Source: Gemmatimonadaceae bacterium (GTDB lineage Bacteria; Gemmatimonadota; Gemmatimonadetes; Gemmatimonadales; Gemmatimonadaceae). Taken from it: a DNA stretch of 59,995 nt. The notes below the pieces were generated by a model that worked only from the letters and a program-made list of their open reading frames with translations, searched no databases and was not told the DNA's origin. The stretch is taken from assembly GCA_035633115.1 (NCBI GenBank), contig DASQFN010000007.1, forward strand, positions 1-59,995. Direction: 5' to 3'. Positions 44,200 through 52,621 of this stretch are shown here, in pieces. Position 1 is the first letter of the stretch. Every line of letters begins with the position of its first letter. Position numbers and translations under genes: made by a program.

Positions 44200-45496
44200 G
44201 CGCGCGCTCGGCGATCATCTCGCGCTTTCGCTTCTTGTCGCGAATTGCCTCCGGCAGATCGTCGACGAGGCCGAAGTTTGCATTCATCGGCTGAAAGTGC
44301 GAGGGATCTGCCTCACGCATGTAGCGGTACAGCGCACCGAGCATCGTGACGGGCGGAGGGATCACTGGCTCCTCGCCGCCGATGATGCGCGACAGGTTGA
44401 TGCCGGCCAGCAGGCCGGTCGCGGAGCTTTCCGTGTATCCCTCGACGCCCGTGATCTGTCCCGCGAAGAGAACACTTGGATCGTCGCGCAGCGAGAGATG
44501 AGAGGTGAGAGCCGCCGGAGAATTCAGGTAGGAGTTCCGGTGAATCGAGCCGTAGCGAAGAAACTCCGCGTTGGCCAGACCGGGAATCATCCTGAACACG
44601 CGCTGCTGCTCCGGGATTCTCAGTCGCGTCTGGAAACCGACGAGATTCCACATGCGGCCGTGCCTGTCCTCCCGCCTCAGCTGCACTACGGCGTGGGGCC
44701 GCTTGCCGCTGCGCGAATCCTGCAGACCGACCGGCTTCATCGGCCCGAAGCGCAGCGTTTCCGCACCGCGACTGGCCGCGACCTCCACCGGCATGCACCC
44801 CTCGAAGTACGGAGCCTCGTCGAACTCGTGTCCGTGAAACTGATCCGCGGTAGTCAGCGCTGAGATGAACGCGTCGTACTCTTCCTTCGACATCGGGCAA
44901 TTGAGATAGGCGCCCTCATCGCCCTGGCCTTCCATCGTCTCTCGTCCGTACCTCGAGGCCGAAAACGCAATCGTCTCATCGATCGACTCTCTCGAGACGA
45001 TCGGGGCGATAGCGTCATAGAACGCGAGGGCGCTCGTCCCGAGCCGCTCGCGAATCGCATCAGCCAGAGCGTCGGAAGTCAGAGGACCCGTCGCGATAAT
45101 GGAGTTCGGCTCGAGGGTGGTGACTTCCTCGCGTGTTACTTCGAGGTTGGGATGCAACGCGATTTTCGCGGTGACTGCCGAGGCGAAAGCGTCGCGGTCG
45201 ACGGCCAAAGCGCTGCCCGCCGGAACCCGCGCTGCATCGGCGCACTCGAGGATCATCGAGCCAAGCACCCGCATCTCGGCTTTCAGCAAGCCGTGAGCGT
45301 TGGACGTCTCGGTGCTCTTGAACGTATTCGAGCACACCAGCTCGGCGAGTTTATCCGTTGTGTGTGCGAGGGTCGTTCGCACCGGACGCATTTCGTGCAG
45401 GGCGACGCTGTGGCCCCGCTCGGCCAGCTGCCACGCTGCCTCCGAGCCGGCCAGCCCACCGCCTACTACATGAACAACCCTGTTGCCCGTTTCCAG
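44135..45496 (-). CDS. trmFO: TrmFO tRNA (uracil-54-C5) methyltransferase, start codon unresolved
   Basis: Folate- and FAD-dependent enzyme that makes ribothymidine-54 in tRNA. The body from 45391 is clear: HEMRPVRTTLAHTTDKLAEL, LVCSNTFKST, YLNCPMSKEEYDAF, GQITGVEGYTESSATGLLAG. The FAD motif VVHVVGGGLAGSEAAWQL lies upstream of the first ATG (45391) and begins at 45478, but no in-frame ATG, GTG or TTG precedes it before a stop near 45535. CTG 45496 is an arbitrary boundary; GTT or ATA are other options. The upstream DNA is made of 14-bp tandem repeats that may have displaced the original start. Confidence 0.85.
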   Translation of the reverse strand: METGNRVVHVVGGGLAGSEAAWQLAERGHSVALHEMRPVRTTLAHTTDKLAELVCSNTFKSTETSNAHGLLKAEMRVLGSMILECADAARVPAGSALAVDRDAFASAVTAKIALHPNLEVTREEVTTLEPNSIIATGPLTSDALADAIRERLGTSALAFYDAIAPIVSRESIDETIAFSASRYGRETMEGQGDEGAYLNCPMSKEEYDAFISALTTADQFHGHEFDEAPYFEGCMPVEVAASRGAETLRFGPMKPVGLQDSRSGKRPHAVVQLRREDRHGRMWNLVGFQTRLRIPEQQRVFRMIPGLANAEFLRYGSIHRNSYLNSPAALTSHLSLRDDPSVLFAGQITGVEGYTESSATGLLAGINLSRIIGGEEPVIPPPVTMLGALYRYMREADPSHFQPMNANFGLVDDLPEAIRDKKRKREMIAERALAAIAEWNESIESAVRVAETS

Positions 45497-45520
45497 TTGA
45501 CCGTACCCGTACCTGTTGGC

Positions 45521-45562
45521 CGTTATCCGGTTGCCGTTATCCGGTTGCCGTTATCCGATTGC
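45521..45562. repeat. Three tandem copies of a 14-bp unit
   Basis: The unit cgttatccggttgc is repeated at 45521-45534, 45535-45548 and 45549-45562, the last with one change (g to a). Similar 'ttatccg', 'gctatccg' and 'cccgtacc' words flank it on both sides, filling the topA-trmFO gap. It lies just upstream of the trmFO coding region and seems to have replaced its usual start. Confidence 0.85.
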
Positions 45563-45632
45563 CGCTGCCTGCTTCCCGACGTCCGCTATCCGGTGCGCCT
45601 TTGCCTCTTATCCGCTCATCTGTTGAATCCGT

Positions 45633-48056
45633 TTACACCGCAACTGCCTCCGCCGGGCGCTCCGGTGCTTCCCACTCGTTCGCGCACTTTATGCACCGAC
45701 GGTACTCGCCACGAGTTTTGTTGGATTTCATCTCCGCGCCGACGTAGCCGCACTCCGGACACACTTCCGCAACCGGCTTGTCCCAGATGACGAAATCACA
45801 CGCCGGATAATTCGAGCACCCGTAGAACGCCTTGCCCCGCTTCTTCGAGCGGCGAATCGAGATGTCACCGCCATCCTTCGGACATTTCACGCCGGTAGGC
45901 ATCGATCGCGTTCCGCGACACTTCGGGAAGCGCGAGCAGCCAAGGAACTCGCCTGAGCGACCGTGGCGAATCACCATTGGGGCGCCGCACTCGTGGCAGA
46001 TCTGATCCGTGAGCTCGGCCGGCTTCCGCTCGCCGCGCAATGGGCGAGTATACTTGCAGGCCTTCGGATGGTTCTCGCAGGCAATGAAAGGACCGAAGAA
46101 CCCGCCGCGCGCAACGAGCTTTCCGCCGCAGTCGGGGCAACGCTCCGTGGCGAGCGCGGAGAGATCGTGAGCTTCCGCGATGAGCGCCTCGAAATCGGCG
46201 TCCCTGAGCGACGCGGAGAATGGACCGTAGAACTCGCCGAGCATTCCGCGCCAGTTCACTTCGCCTTCCTCGATGCGATCGAGGTCGCTCTCCATGCTGG
46301 AGGTGAACTTGACGTTGAAGATGTCGGGGAAGCTCTTGACCATGACGCGCTCGACCTTGTCGCCGAGCTCGGTGGGGAAAAAGCGGCGCTGCTCGAGCTG
46401 CGCGTATCGTCTGTCGACGAGCGTCGAGATGATCGACGCGTATGTCGATGGTCGACCAATCCCGAGCCGCTCGAGCTCCTTCACCAGGCTCGCCTCGGAG
46501 TACCTCGGCGGCGGCTCGGTGAAATGCTGCGAGGGCGTGATCTGCTTGACGGGGACACTCTCGCCTACCTCTACTGAAGGCAGCGCCTGTTCGTCCTCGA
46601 GGGGACGGCCGTGACCGTCGCCTTCCTCGCGCGCTTCGCGGTAGAGCGCCAGATACCCCTGGAACTTCATCACGCTGCCCGTTGAGCGGAACAGGTACGG
46701 AAGCGGCTTCACCGCTCCGTTTTTCGTTACCGAAAGATCGAAGTCAACGGTTGTCGTATCGAACACCGCCGGGGACATCTGCGATGCAATGAACCGCTGC
46801 CAGATGAGCTGGTAGAGCTTGAACTGATCGGCGGACAGGTAGCGCTGGATGTGCTCCGGGCGGCGCGTGGGATCTGTCGGCCGGATTGCTTCGTGAGCCT
46901 CCTGGGCATTCTTCGATTTGCCGTCGCCATAAAGCTGCACGCTCTTCGCGACGAACTCCTCACCGAAAAGCATCTGCACGTATTTGCGTGCCTCTGTCCC
47001 AGACGTTTCGGAGACGCGTGTCGAGTCCGTCCGCATGTAGGTGATGAGACCGACTGCGCCCTCGGGTCCGATCTCCACGCCCTCATACAGGTCCTGCGCC
47101 AGGCGCATCGTGCGCTTGGAGCCGTAGCTCAGCTTCTTCGCCGCTTCCTGCTGCAGTGTGCTGGTCGTGAACGGCGGCGCCGCATTCTTGCGCCGCTCAC
47201 GCCGCTTGACTTCGGTGGCATCGAAATGTTTCCGGGGCTCGAGCTCCGCGAGAATCCGCTGTGCCGTCTCCTCGTTCGGAATGACGGGCTTCTTCGAGTC
47301 GATGTGGTGGAGCTTCGCGATGAACTCCTGCCCCGCCTTCTCGAGCAGTGCCTCGACCGTCCAGTACTCGACTCTCTTGAATGCGTTGATCTCGCGCTCG
47401 CGCTCGACGAGCAGACGAAGCGCGACTGTCTGCACCCGCCCGGCTGAGATCCCCTTCTTTACAGTCTTCCAGAGAACGGGGCTGGCCTTGTAACCGACGA
47501 GCCGGTCGAGAACACGGCGCGCCTGCTGCGCGTCAACCTTCCGGTCGTCGATCTCGCCGGCGCTGGCGATTGCCTTCTGCACCGCCTCGCGAGTGATCTC
47601 GTGAAAGAGAACGCGGCGAATTGGAGCGCCGTTCTTCCGGCGGATCTGTCCGGCGACGTGCCAGGCGATTGCCTCGCCTTCGCGGTCGGGATCGGTTGCG
47701 AGCAGGATCTCACGCGAATCCCGCGCGGCAGTCTTGAGGTCGGCGAGCGTTTTCTCCTTTCCCGGGATAGTGACATACTCCGGCTCGAATCCGTTCTCGA
47801 TGTCGATGCCGATCTTTTTCTCGGGCAGGTCGCGCAGGTGACCGATCGTGGCGCGAACGCGGTAGCCGCGGCCGAGATACTTTCCGATGGTCTTGGCTTT
47901 CGCGGGCGACTCGACAACTACAAGTGTACTTGTACCCGGCTCGAAGGGCGCGTCATCGTCGTCTACGATCGCCGACTTCCGCGATTTCACGCCGCGGGCG
48001 GTAGCGCCGGTTTTCTTCGCCGTTTTTCTTGCCGCTTTCTTTTTGGCGATTGCCAT
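45633..48056 (-). CDS. topA: DNA topoisomerase I
   Basis: An 807-residue type IA topoisomerase that relaxes negative supercoils. The Toprim domain (LVVVESPAKAKTIGKYLG, LLATDPDREGEAIAWHV) and the active-site region GLITYMRTDSTR are intact. Four C-terminal zinc-ribbon-like modules start CPDCGGKL, CHECGAPM, CPKDGGDI and CPECGYVG; the third lacks one standard Cys. The N-terminus has a Lys/Arg-rich tail (KKKAARKTAKKTG) before the Toprim domain. It heads the topA-trmFO-xerC-(hslV-hslU) cluster. Confidence 0.97.
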   Translation of the reverse strand: MAIAKKKAARKTAKKTGATARGVKSRKSAIVDDDDAPFEPGTSTLVVVESPAKAKTIGKYLGRGYRVRATIGHLRDLPEKKIGIDIENGFEPEYVTIPGKEKTLADLKTAARDSREILLATDPDREGEAIAWHVAGQIRRKNGAPIRRVLFHEITREAVQKAIASAGEIDDRKVDAQQARRVLDRLVGYKASPVLWKTVKKGISAGRVQTVALRLLVEREREINAFKRVEYWTVEALLEKAGQEFIAKLHHIDSKKPVIPNEETAQRILAELEPRKHFDATEVKRRERRKNAAPPFTTSTLQQEAAKKLSYGSKRTMRLAQDLYEGVEIGPEGAVGLITYMRTDSTRVSETSGTEARKYVQMLFGEEFVAKSVQLYGDGKSKNAQEAHEAIRPTDPTRRPEHIQRYLSADQFKLYQLIWQRFIASQMSPAVFDTTTVDFDLSVTKNGAVKPLPYLFRSTGSVMKFQGYLALYREAREEGDGHGRPLEDEQALPSVEVGESVPVKQITPSQHFTEPPPRYSEASLVKELERLGIGRPSTYASIISTLVDRRYAQLEQRRFFPTELGDKVERVMVKSFPDIFNVKFTSSMESDLDRIEEGEVNWRGMLGEFYGPFSASLRDADFEALIAEAHDLSALATERCPDCGGKLVARGGFFGPFIACENHPKACKYTRPLRGERKPAELTDQICHECGAPMVIRHGRSGEFLGCSRFPKCRGTRSMPTGVKCPKDGGDISIRRSKKRGKAFYGCSNYPACDFVIWDKPVAEVCPECGYVGAEMKSNKTRGEYRRCIKCANEWEAPERPAEAVAV

Positions 48057-48064
48057 GAGGCTGC

Positions 48065-48325
48065 CTAGTGGACCGTCTGGTTGTCGCCGGGCGCGCCGGA
48101 GTCCTCGAGGCCCGAGCCCTCGAGCATTCCGCGAAGGTCTTCGAGAGCGATCCTGCCGTCGATCTGCATGAGGGCGCGCTCGATTATGTGCTCGAGCTCG
48201 ACCGGGTTGATTGCCCCCGATCCGCTGAGCGAAAGGAGGTGGCCCCAGGCGTCCGGGGCGAATCTGCCCCGCTCGTGCGGTCCCATCACTCTGAATGTCA
48301 TTGGCACAGCCAGACGTTCGTCCAT
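48065..48325 (-). CDS. Smg/DUF494-like short protein
   Basis: An 86-residue protein whose core FAPDAWGHLLSLSGSGAINP, ELEHIIERALMQIDGRIALEDLR resembles the C-terminal half of Smg (DUF494), which in many bacteria is encoded between dprA and topA. Here the N-terminal half is missing, so it is either a short family form or a reduced gene. Role of Smg is unknown. It ends 8 bp before topA, consistent with the known neighbourhood. Confidence 0.65.
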   Translation of the reverse strand: MDERLAVPMTFRVMGPHERGRFAPDAWGHLLSLSGSGAINPVELEHIIERALMQIDGRIALEDLRGMLEGSGLEDSGAPGDNQTVH

Positions 48326-48365
48326 TCGCCTAACCTATTTGTGCAGTATATGGTCAGCAAGCGCG

Positions 48366-48884
48366 TTAATCCTCCCCGCCAGACGACAGAGCGTACTGGC
48401 ACACCTGCTCGATAACTTCTGATTTCTCAATAACTTCGGTATCCAGCACCAGATCGGCGGTCTCGTAGAGCGCCCGCCGAGCGTCGTACAGCCGGTTGAT
48501 AGCCCCCAGAGGGTCGGGACCGTCCAGAAGCGGTCTCCTGGCCCTTCCAGAAGCCATTCTGGCCAGCACGGTCTCCGGGGCCGCTCTAAGGTATATCATA
48601 CGCCCCGTGGAATGCAAAAGTGCCATTGAGTCGGCGTTGGTCACCCATCCTCCTCCAGTGGCCATAACTGTTCCCTTGCTGCCTGCCAGCTCACTGGTCA
48701 GGGCCGCCTCGATGCTTCGAAAATAGGCCTCTCCCTTCCGCTCGAAAATCTGGCCAACTGTCGCATGCTCGCGGTGCTCTATCTCGGTGTCGAAGTCCAC
48801 GAAGGGCCAATTCAGCAGCCGCGCTGCCGCCCGGCCTACCGAAGTCTTTCCGACCCCGGGAAGACCCACGAGGATGATGTTCAA
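48366..48884 (-). CDS. aroK: Shikimate kinase
   Basis: A 172-residue kinase that phosphorylates shikimate in aromatic amino acid synthesis. Walker A is GLPGVGKTS at the N-terminus; shikimate-binding FVDFDTEIE, GEAYFRSIE and ATGGGWV follow; the lid region has SGRARRPLLDG. It lies directly after aroC with the start codon abutting the aroC stop, so the two steps of the pathway are co-expressed. Confidence 0.93.
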   Translation of the reverse strand: MNIILVGLPGVGKTSVGRAAARLLNWPFVDFDTEIEHREHATVGQIFERKGEAYFRSIEAALTSELAGSKGTVMATGGGWVTNADSMALLHSTGRMIYLRAAPETVLARMASGRARRPLLDGPDPLGAINRLYDARRALYETADLVLDTEVIEKSEVIEQVCQYALSSGGED

Positions 48885-50081
48885 TTAGGTCCGTTTTCCA
48901 ATGTGGTCGACATACCCGTCGAAGTTCCGACGCATCTCGCCCAGCGAATCGCCGCCGAACTTCTCGATCATCGCGTGCGCGATGACGAACGCCAGCATCG
49001 CTTCGGCAATCACGCCCATCGCCGGTACAGCCGTCACGTCGCTGCGCTCCGCCACCGCGGACGCGGCCTCGCCCGTTTTCATCTCGACCGTGGCGAGCGG
49101 CTTCATCAGCGTGCTTATCGGCTTCATCGCCACTCTCACGATGAGTGGCTCGCCGGTCGTCATTCCGCCCTCGAGTCCGCCGGCGCGATTTGTACGCCGG
49201 CGCAGATTGGCCGACCTCGCGCTCTCGCCCCCCGAGAGGATCTCGTCGTGCACCGCTGAGCCCGGAAGTCTCGCCGCGTCGAACCCGATTCCGATTCCTA
49301 CACCTTTCACCGCCGGAATCGACATCATCGCCTTCCCGATGCGGCCGTCGAGCTTGCGGTCCCAGGAGACGTGGGATCCTATCCCCACAGGCAATCCAGT
49401 GCATACGACTTCGCAGACGCCACCAAGGGTATCGCCCGATTTCCTCGCATCGTCTATTCGCGCGATTATCGCCAATTCGTCCCCGCGATCGAGAACTCTT
49501 ATTGGAGACTCGTCGGCAGCCGCATTGAGGTCGGCCGGCAATTCGTCGGGAATCACTGCATCGATCCCGCCGACCTGCACGCTGTGACTTCCAATCTTTA
49601 TGCCGAATTCCCCAATGAGCTTTCGACAAATTGCCCCAGCAGCAACGCGCGCTGTCGTCTCGCGCGCTGAAGCTCGCTCCAGTACGTCACGCGCGTCTTC
49701 GCGATCGTATTTCAGCATTCCGGCAAGGTCTGCGTGGCCGGGACGCGGCCGCGTTACCGCACGTTTTCGCGAGACCGCTCCGCCGTCCGCCGCCGGTGCG
49801 TCCGGCTCCGGATCCATCACTTCGCGCCAGTTTTCCCAGTCACGATTGCGAATCATCATCGCGATCGGCGAGCCCATCGTGAAACCGGCGCGCACGCCGG
49901 AAAGAAACTTGACCTCGTCGCGCTCGATCCGCATCCGGCGCCCGCGCCCGTAGCCTTGCTGGCGCCGCGCGAGATCGGCGTCGACGTCCGAGGCAACCAG
50001 CGGCAGACCCGCAGGTGCACCCTCCAGAATCGAAATCAGCGCTGGCCCGTGTGACTCGCCGGCGGTGGTGAATCGAAGCAT
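48885..50081 (-). CDS. aroC: Chorismate synthase
   Basis: A 398-residue FMN-dependent lyase that makes chorismate from EPSP. Signatures: FTTAGESHGPALISILEGAPAG, RRQQGYGRGRRMRIE, SGVRAGFTMGSPIAMMIRN, RPGHADLAGMLKY and RASARETTARVAAGAI. Full length; the C-terminal helix is present. Starts the aroC-aroK pair; upstream are two hairpins separating it from the lipoprotein gene. Confidence 0.95.
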   Translation of the reverse strand: MLRFTTAGESHGPALISILEGAPAGLPLVASDVDADLARRQQGYGRGRRMRIERDEVKFLSGVRAGFTMGSPIAMMIRNRDWENWREVMDPEPDAPAADGGAVSRKRAVTRPRPGHADLAGMLKYDREDARDVLERASARETTARVAAGAICRKLIGEFGIKIGSHSVQVGGIDAVIPDELPADLNAAADESPIRVLDRGDELAIIARIDDARKSGDTLGGVCEVVCTGLPVGIGSHVSWDRKLDGRIGKAMMSIPAVKGVGIGIGFDAARLPGSAVHDEILSGGESARSANLRRRTNRAGGLEGGMTTGEPLIVRVAMKPISTLMKPLATVEMKTGEAASAVAERSDVTAVPAMGVIAEAMLAFVIAHAMIEKFGGDSLGEMRRNFDGYVDHIGKRT

Positions 50082-50116
50082 TTCCTTCCTCCCTCGCGGC
50101 CGTCTACAACGCAGAA

Positions 50117-50136
50117 GCCCGGCGTTTCAGCCGGGC
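50117..50136 (-). terminator. Probable terminator between the lipoprotein gene and aroC
   Basis: GCCCGGC (50117-50123) pairs with GCCGGGC (50130-50136) around a 6-base loop, followed on the minus strand by TTCTGCGTTG. It is a compact GC stem with a weak T-rich tail, suitable for ending the lipoprotein or pilus transcript. Confidence 0.55.
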
Positions 50137-50169
50137 TCGCGTTCACATCATCAACATAGCTCGATGAGC

Positions 50170-50199
50170 GCTCGACCGGCGTCCCGCAGCCGGTCGAGC
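50170..50199 (-). terminator. 10-bp stem hairpin just after the lipoprotein stop
   Basis: GCTCGACCGG (50170-50179) is the reverse complement of CCGGTCGAGC (50190-50199), with a 10-base loop, 8 bp beyond the stop at 50207. No T-run follows directly; probably acts with the next hairpin or protects the mRNA end. Confidence 0.5.
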
Positions 50200-50206
50200 G
50201 GTGCGC

Positions 50207-52615
50207 CTATGGACAACTCGTCGTAAACGTATCCGGGAGAGTCACGATCACAACCCCTCCCCTTGTCGCGCCGACCAGCACGAGCTGACCCGACGCGGCG
50301 CGGAATGCCGCCTTGATCGGCCCGATAATCGGGTCCCTGATCGGCACGTTGCTGACCCGCTTGTAGCAGTAGCTGTCGAAGATCTCGATGACCGGCTCGG
50401 CCGACGCGGCGAACAGCAGCCGGGTTGAAAGCGGGAATGAATTGGGCCCGCTGTTCGTCGGATGGAAATCCAGACCCGCGTTGCTCGTGGTGGTTCCGAG
50501 GATTCCCTGGAGCCTGAGAACCGGGTTGAGCAGATATGTGGAGTCCGCTCGAATGCCCGAGAGTGATCCGTCGAAGTTGATTGCGACGCCCTGGACCTTG
50601 GCGAAGCTGTTGGCCACGAAATCCGACACGTCTGCCGCCGGCGATATGCCCCGATCCATCACCGGGAATGAAAGCGTTCCGATACTGCCATCTATCAGGC
50701 GGACCTGGCTGATGAATCCGCGGCCGACCTCGAATGACATTGCGCGCGTGCCGAAGACCGGGCCGCCCTCGCCGTACGCAGCCCGGCGGAAGTTGCCCGA
50801 GTTCCGAACGAACGTGGTATCACGAAATGCCAGAGCCGTTGGGTCGACAACTACCGAATAGTTGTCGACCCTCGTGCCGGATGTGACTTTCTGCTGGTAG
50901 GGCACGAGCACCGACTCGACGCCGGTGTTCGCATCGTACCGGAGAATCTCCAGCGTATCGGAGCTGTTGGCTGCCTGGCCAACTGCCTGCTCGAAGAAGA
51001 AGTGAGAAGTTCCACGGGAGATGTTCTCCCACCGCAGCGTGCCATTGTTTTTCGCAAAGGGCTCGCTCTGGCCGGGAGTAGGCGTCGTCGAATAGGTCAC
51101 GACGACATCTCCGCATTCCAGTCCTGTTCCGTCGCAGGTCGCGCCGATATACTGCGGCCGGTCGCTGAAGTCGTACTTGGTGCGCTCCTGAACAGTGAAG
51201 CCGGCGGGCGTCTTTTTCGACGTTACGCTGAACGCAATGATGTTCGGCAGCGCGTAGCGGAACACTTCCCGTCCGCTCCCGCTCGCGTTCAGGTTGACGT
51301 AGCTGATGTCAGTGCCGCCGGAGTTCGCGACCAGCAGCGTATCGCCTATCGTACCGTTGTGGTCGCGCGGCCAGGCAGCGATGCCCCACGGACGCGACCC
51401 CACGACGATCGCTGATTTGAACGCTGAGTCGGTGAGACTGAAAACCTCGAGCTGATTCCGCTCGATGTTAGTGAAGTACAGCCGGTCCGTTCGGGGGTGA
51501 TAGATCACGTCGGCAACGGTTCCTCCGAGCGGCAGCGATCTGGTGGACCCGGCAACGATTGTCACCGTGTCGACACGATCGGTCCCCCCGGAGAGCTTTG
51601 CATAGGCACGCACGTTATTGGAGTTCCGGGCGAATGCCTGGATGAAGACCTGTGTCGGGAAAACCGAATACGGCAGCCTGAGGTCGAACGTCTTGAGCTG
51701 TGAGGTGATGCTGCCGTTCGAGACAACCGAGTCTCTGGCGTCGATTGCGCCGCCCACGGTCCTGCGCACTTCGTAGCCGAGCACGGTGATGCCGGTTTGA
51801 TCGCTCGCCTCGACGTGCAGCGTGTCGTTCACTTCCATTCTGGTCGTGTGACTCATTGTCACGACCGGCGTGGAATTGATAGCCGAAAGCGGCTGAACGT
51901 TGAGAACGAGCGGCGGTCCGAGGGTGCGCTGGCCAAGCGAATCGATCACGAACGGAACGACCGATACTGAGCCTGTCGGAGCACTCGCCGGTATTGCAAT
52001 CGTGTCGAGCACCGCCACCGAGTCGCTAAGCGGGCTCGAGTACACAACAGAGTCCACCAGCGCGAGACCGCTGGTCGCACGGAAGCCGACGGATCGCACT
52101 TTGACCGCGGAGCGCGCGCTGAGTGAGACGATTATGGATTTGCCGACAACGGCAACTGTGCCGCTGGCCGGACTCGTGAATTGAACATCGGCAGGGGCTA
52201 CGTTGCCGACTGTAAGCCTGAGTGTATCGATTGGCGAACGATTGAGCGCTCCGTCCACGGCCTGTGCGGTGACCAGCACCGGCGTTCCTTTCGGAATGCT
52301 TCGAGGAACCGATACGGAGAACGGAATCGAGGCGTCGGTGTGGGCGCTCGTGAACGTCGAGTCGAAGCTGTAGTCGAGGCCGCCCGAGACATTGACGGAG
52401 ATTGTCTTGAGGCCGAGGTTGTCCTTCGCGTCGACCTGGAACGAGATAACGGTGTCGACCGAGGTACCACCCTTTGACAGAGCAACAGACGGCGGCGACT
52501 GGTCGCTGAGCGTGTTGCTGCTGGACGTCGACTCTCCGCAGGCGCCGGCAATGACGACGAGCGCCGTTGCGGCAGCGAGCGAGGCGAGTCCGCGCCTGGT
52601 CATATGAGTCGGCAT
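50207..52615 (-). CDS. Large lipoprotein with Ig-like domains and a beta-propeller
   Basis: An 802-residue predicted lipoprotein: signal LASLAAATALVVIAGAC followed by a Ser/Thr linker. The first half has repeated Ig-like strands (SPPSVALSKGGTSVDTVISF, VAPADVQFTSPASGTVAVVG). The second half has YVTN/NHL-like propeller repeats (VADVIYHPRTDRLYFTNIER, PWGIAAWPRD, GDTLLVANSGGTDISYVNL). No enzyme motif. It follows pilQ by 6 bp, so it may be a surface protein expressed with the pilus machinery. Start ATG 52615 or 52603. Confidence 0.78.
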   Translation of the reverse strand: MPTHMTRRGLASLAAATALVVIAGACGESTSSSNTLSDQSPPSVALSKGGTSVDTVISFQVDAKDNLGLKTISVNVSGGLDYSFDSTFTSAHTDASIPFSVSVPRSIPKGTPVLVTAQAVDGALNRSPIDTLRLTVGNVAPADVQFTSPASGTVAVVGKSIIVSLSARSAVKVRSVGFRATSGLALVDSVVYSSPLSDSVAVLDTIAIPASAPTGSVSVVPFVIDSLGQRTLGPPLVLNVQPLSAINSTPVVTMSHTTRMEVNDTLHVEASDQTGITVLGYEVRRTVGGAIDARDSVVSNGSITSQLKTFDLRLPYSVFPTQVFIQAFARNSNNVRAYAKLSGGTDRVDTVTIVAGSTRSLPLGGTVADVIYHPRTDRLYFTNIERNQLEVFSLTDSAFKSAIVVGSRPWGIAAWPRDHNGTIGDTLLVANSGGTDISYVNLNASGSGREVFRYALPNIIAFSVTSKKTPAGFTVQERTKYDFSDRPQYIGATCDGTGLECGDVVVTYSTTPTPGQSEPFAKNNGTLRWENISRGTSHFFFEQAVGQAANSSDTLEILRYDANTGVESVLVPYQQKVTSGTRVDNYSVVVDPTALAFRDTTFVRNSGNFRRAAYGEGGPVFGTRAMSFEVGRGFISQVRLIDGSIGTLSFPVMDRGISPAADVSDFVANSFAKVQGVAINFDGSLSGIRADSTYLLNPVLRLQGILGTTTSNAGLDFHPTNSGPNSFPLSTRLLFAASAEPVIEIFDSYCYKRVSNVPIRDPIIGPIKAAFRAASGQLVLVGATRGGVVIVTLPDTFTTSCP

Positions 52616-52621
52616 CGTCGG

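Noticed and set aside
45521-45562. CRISPR array
   Set aside because: Direct tandem 14-bp copies without spacers; no cas genes.
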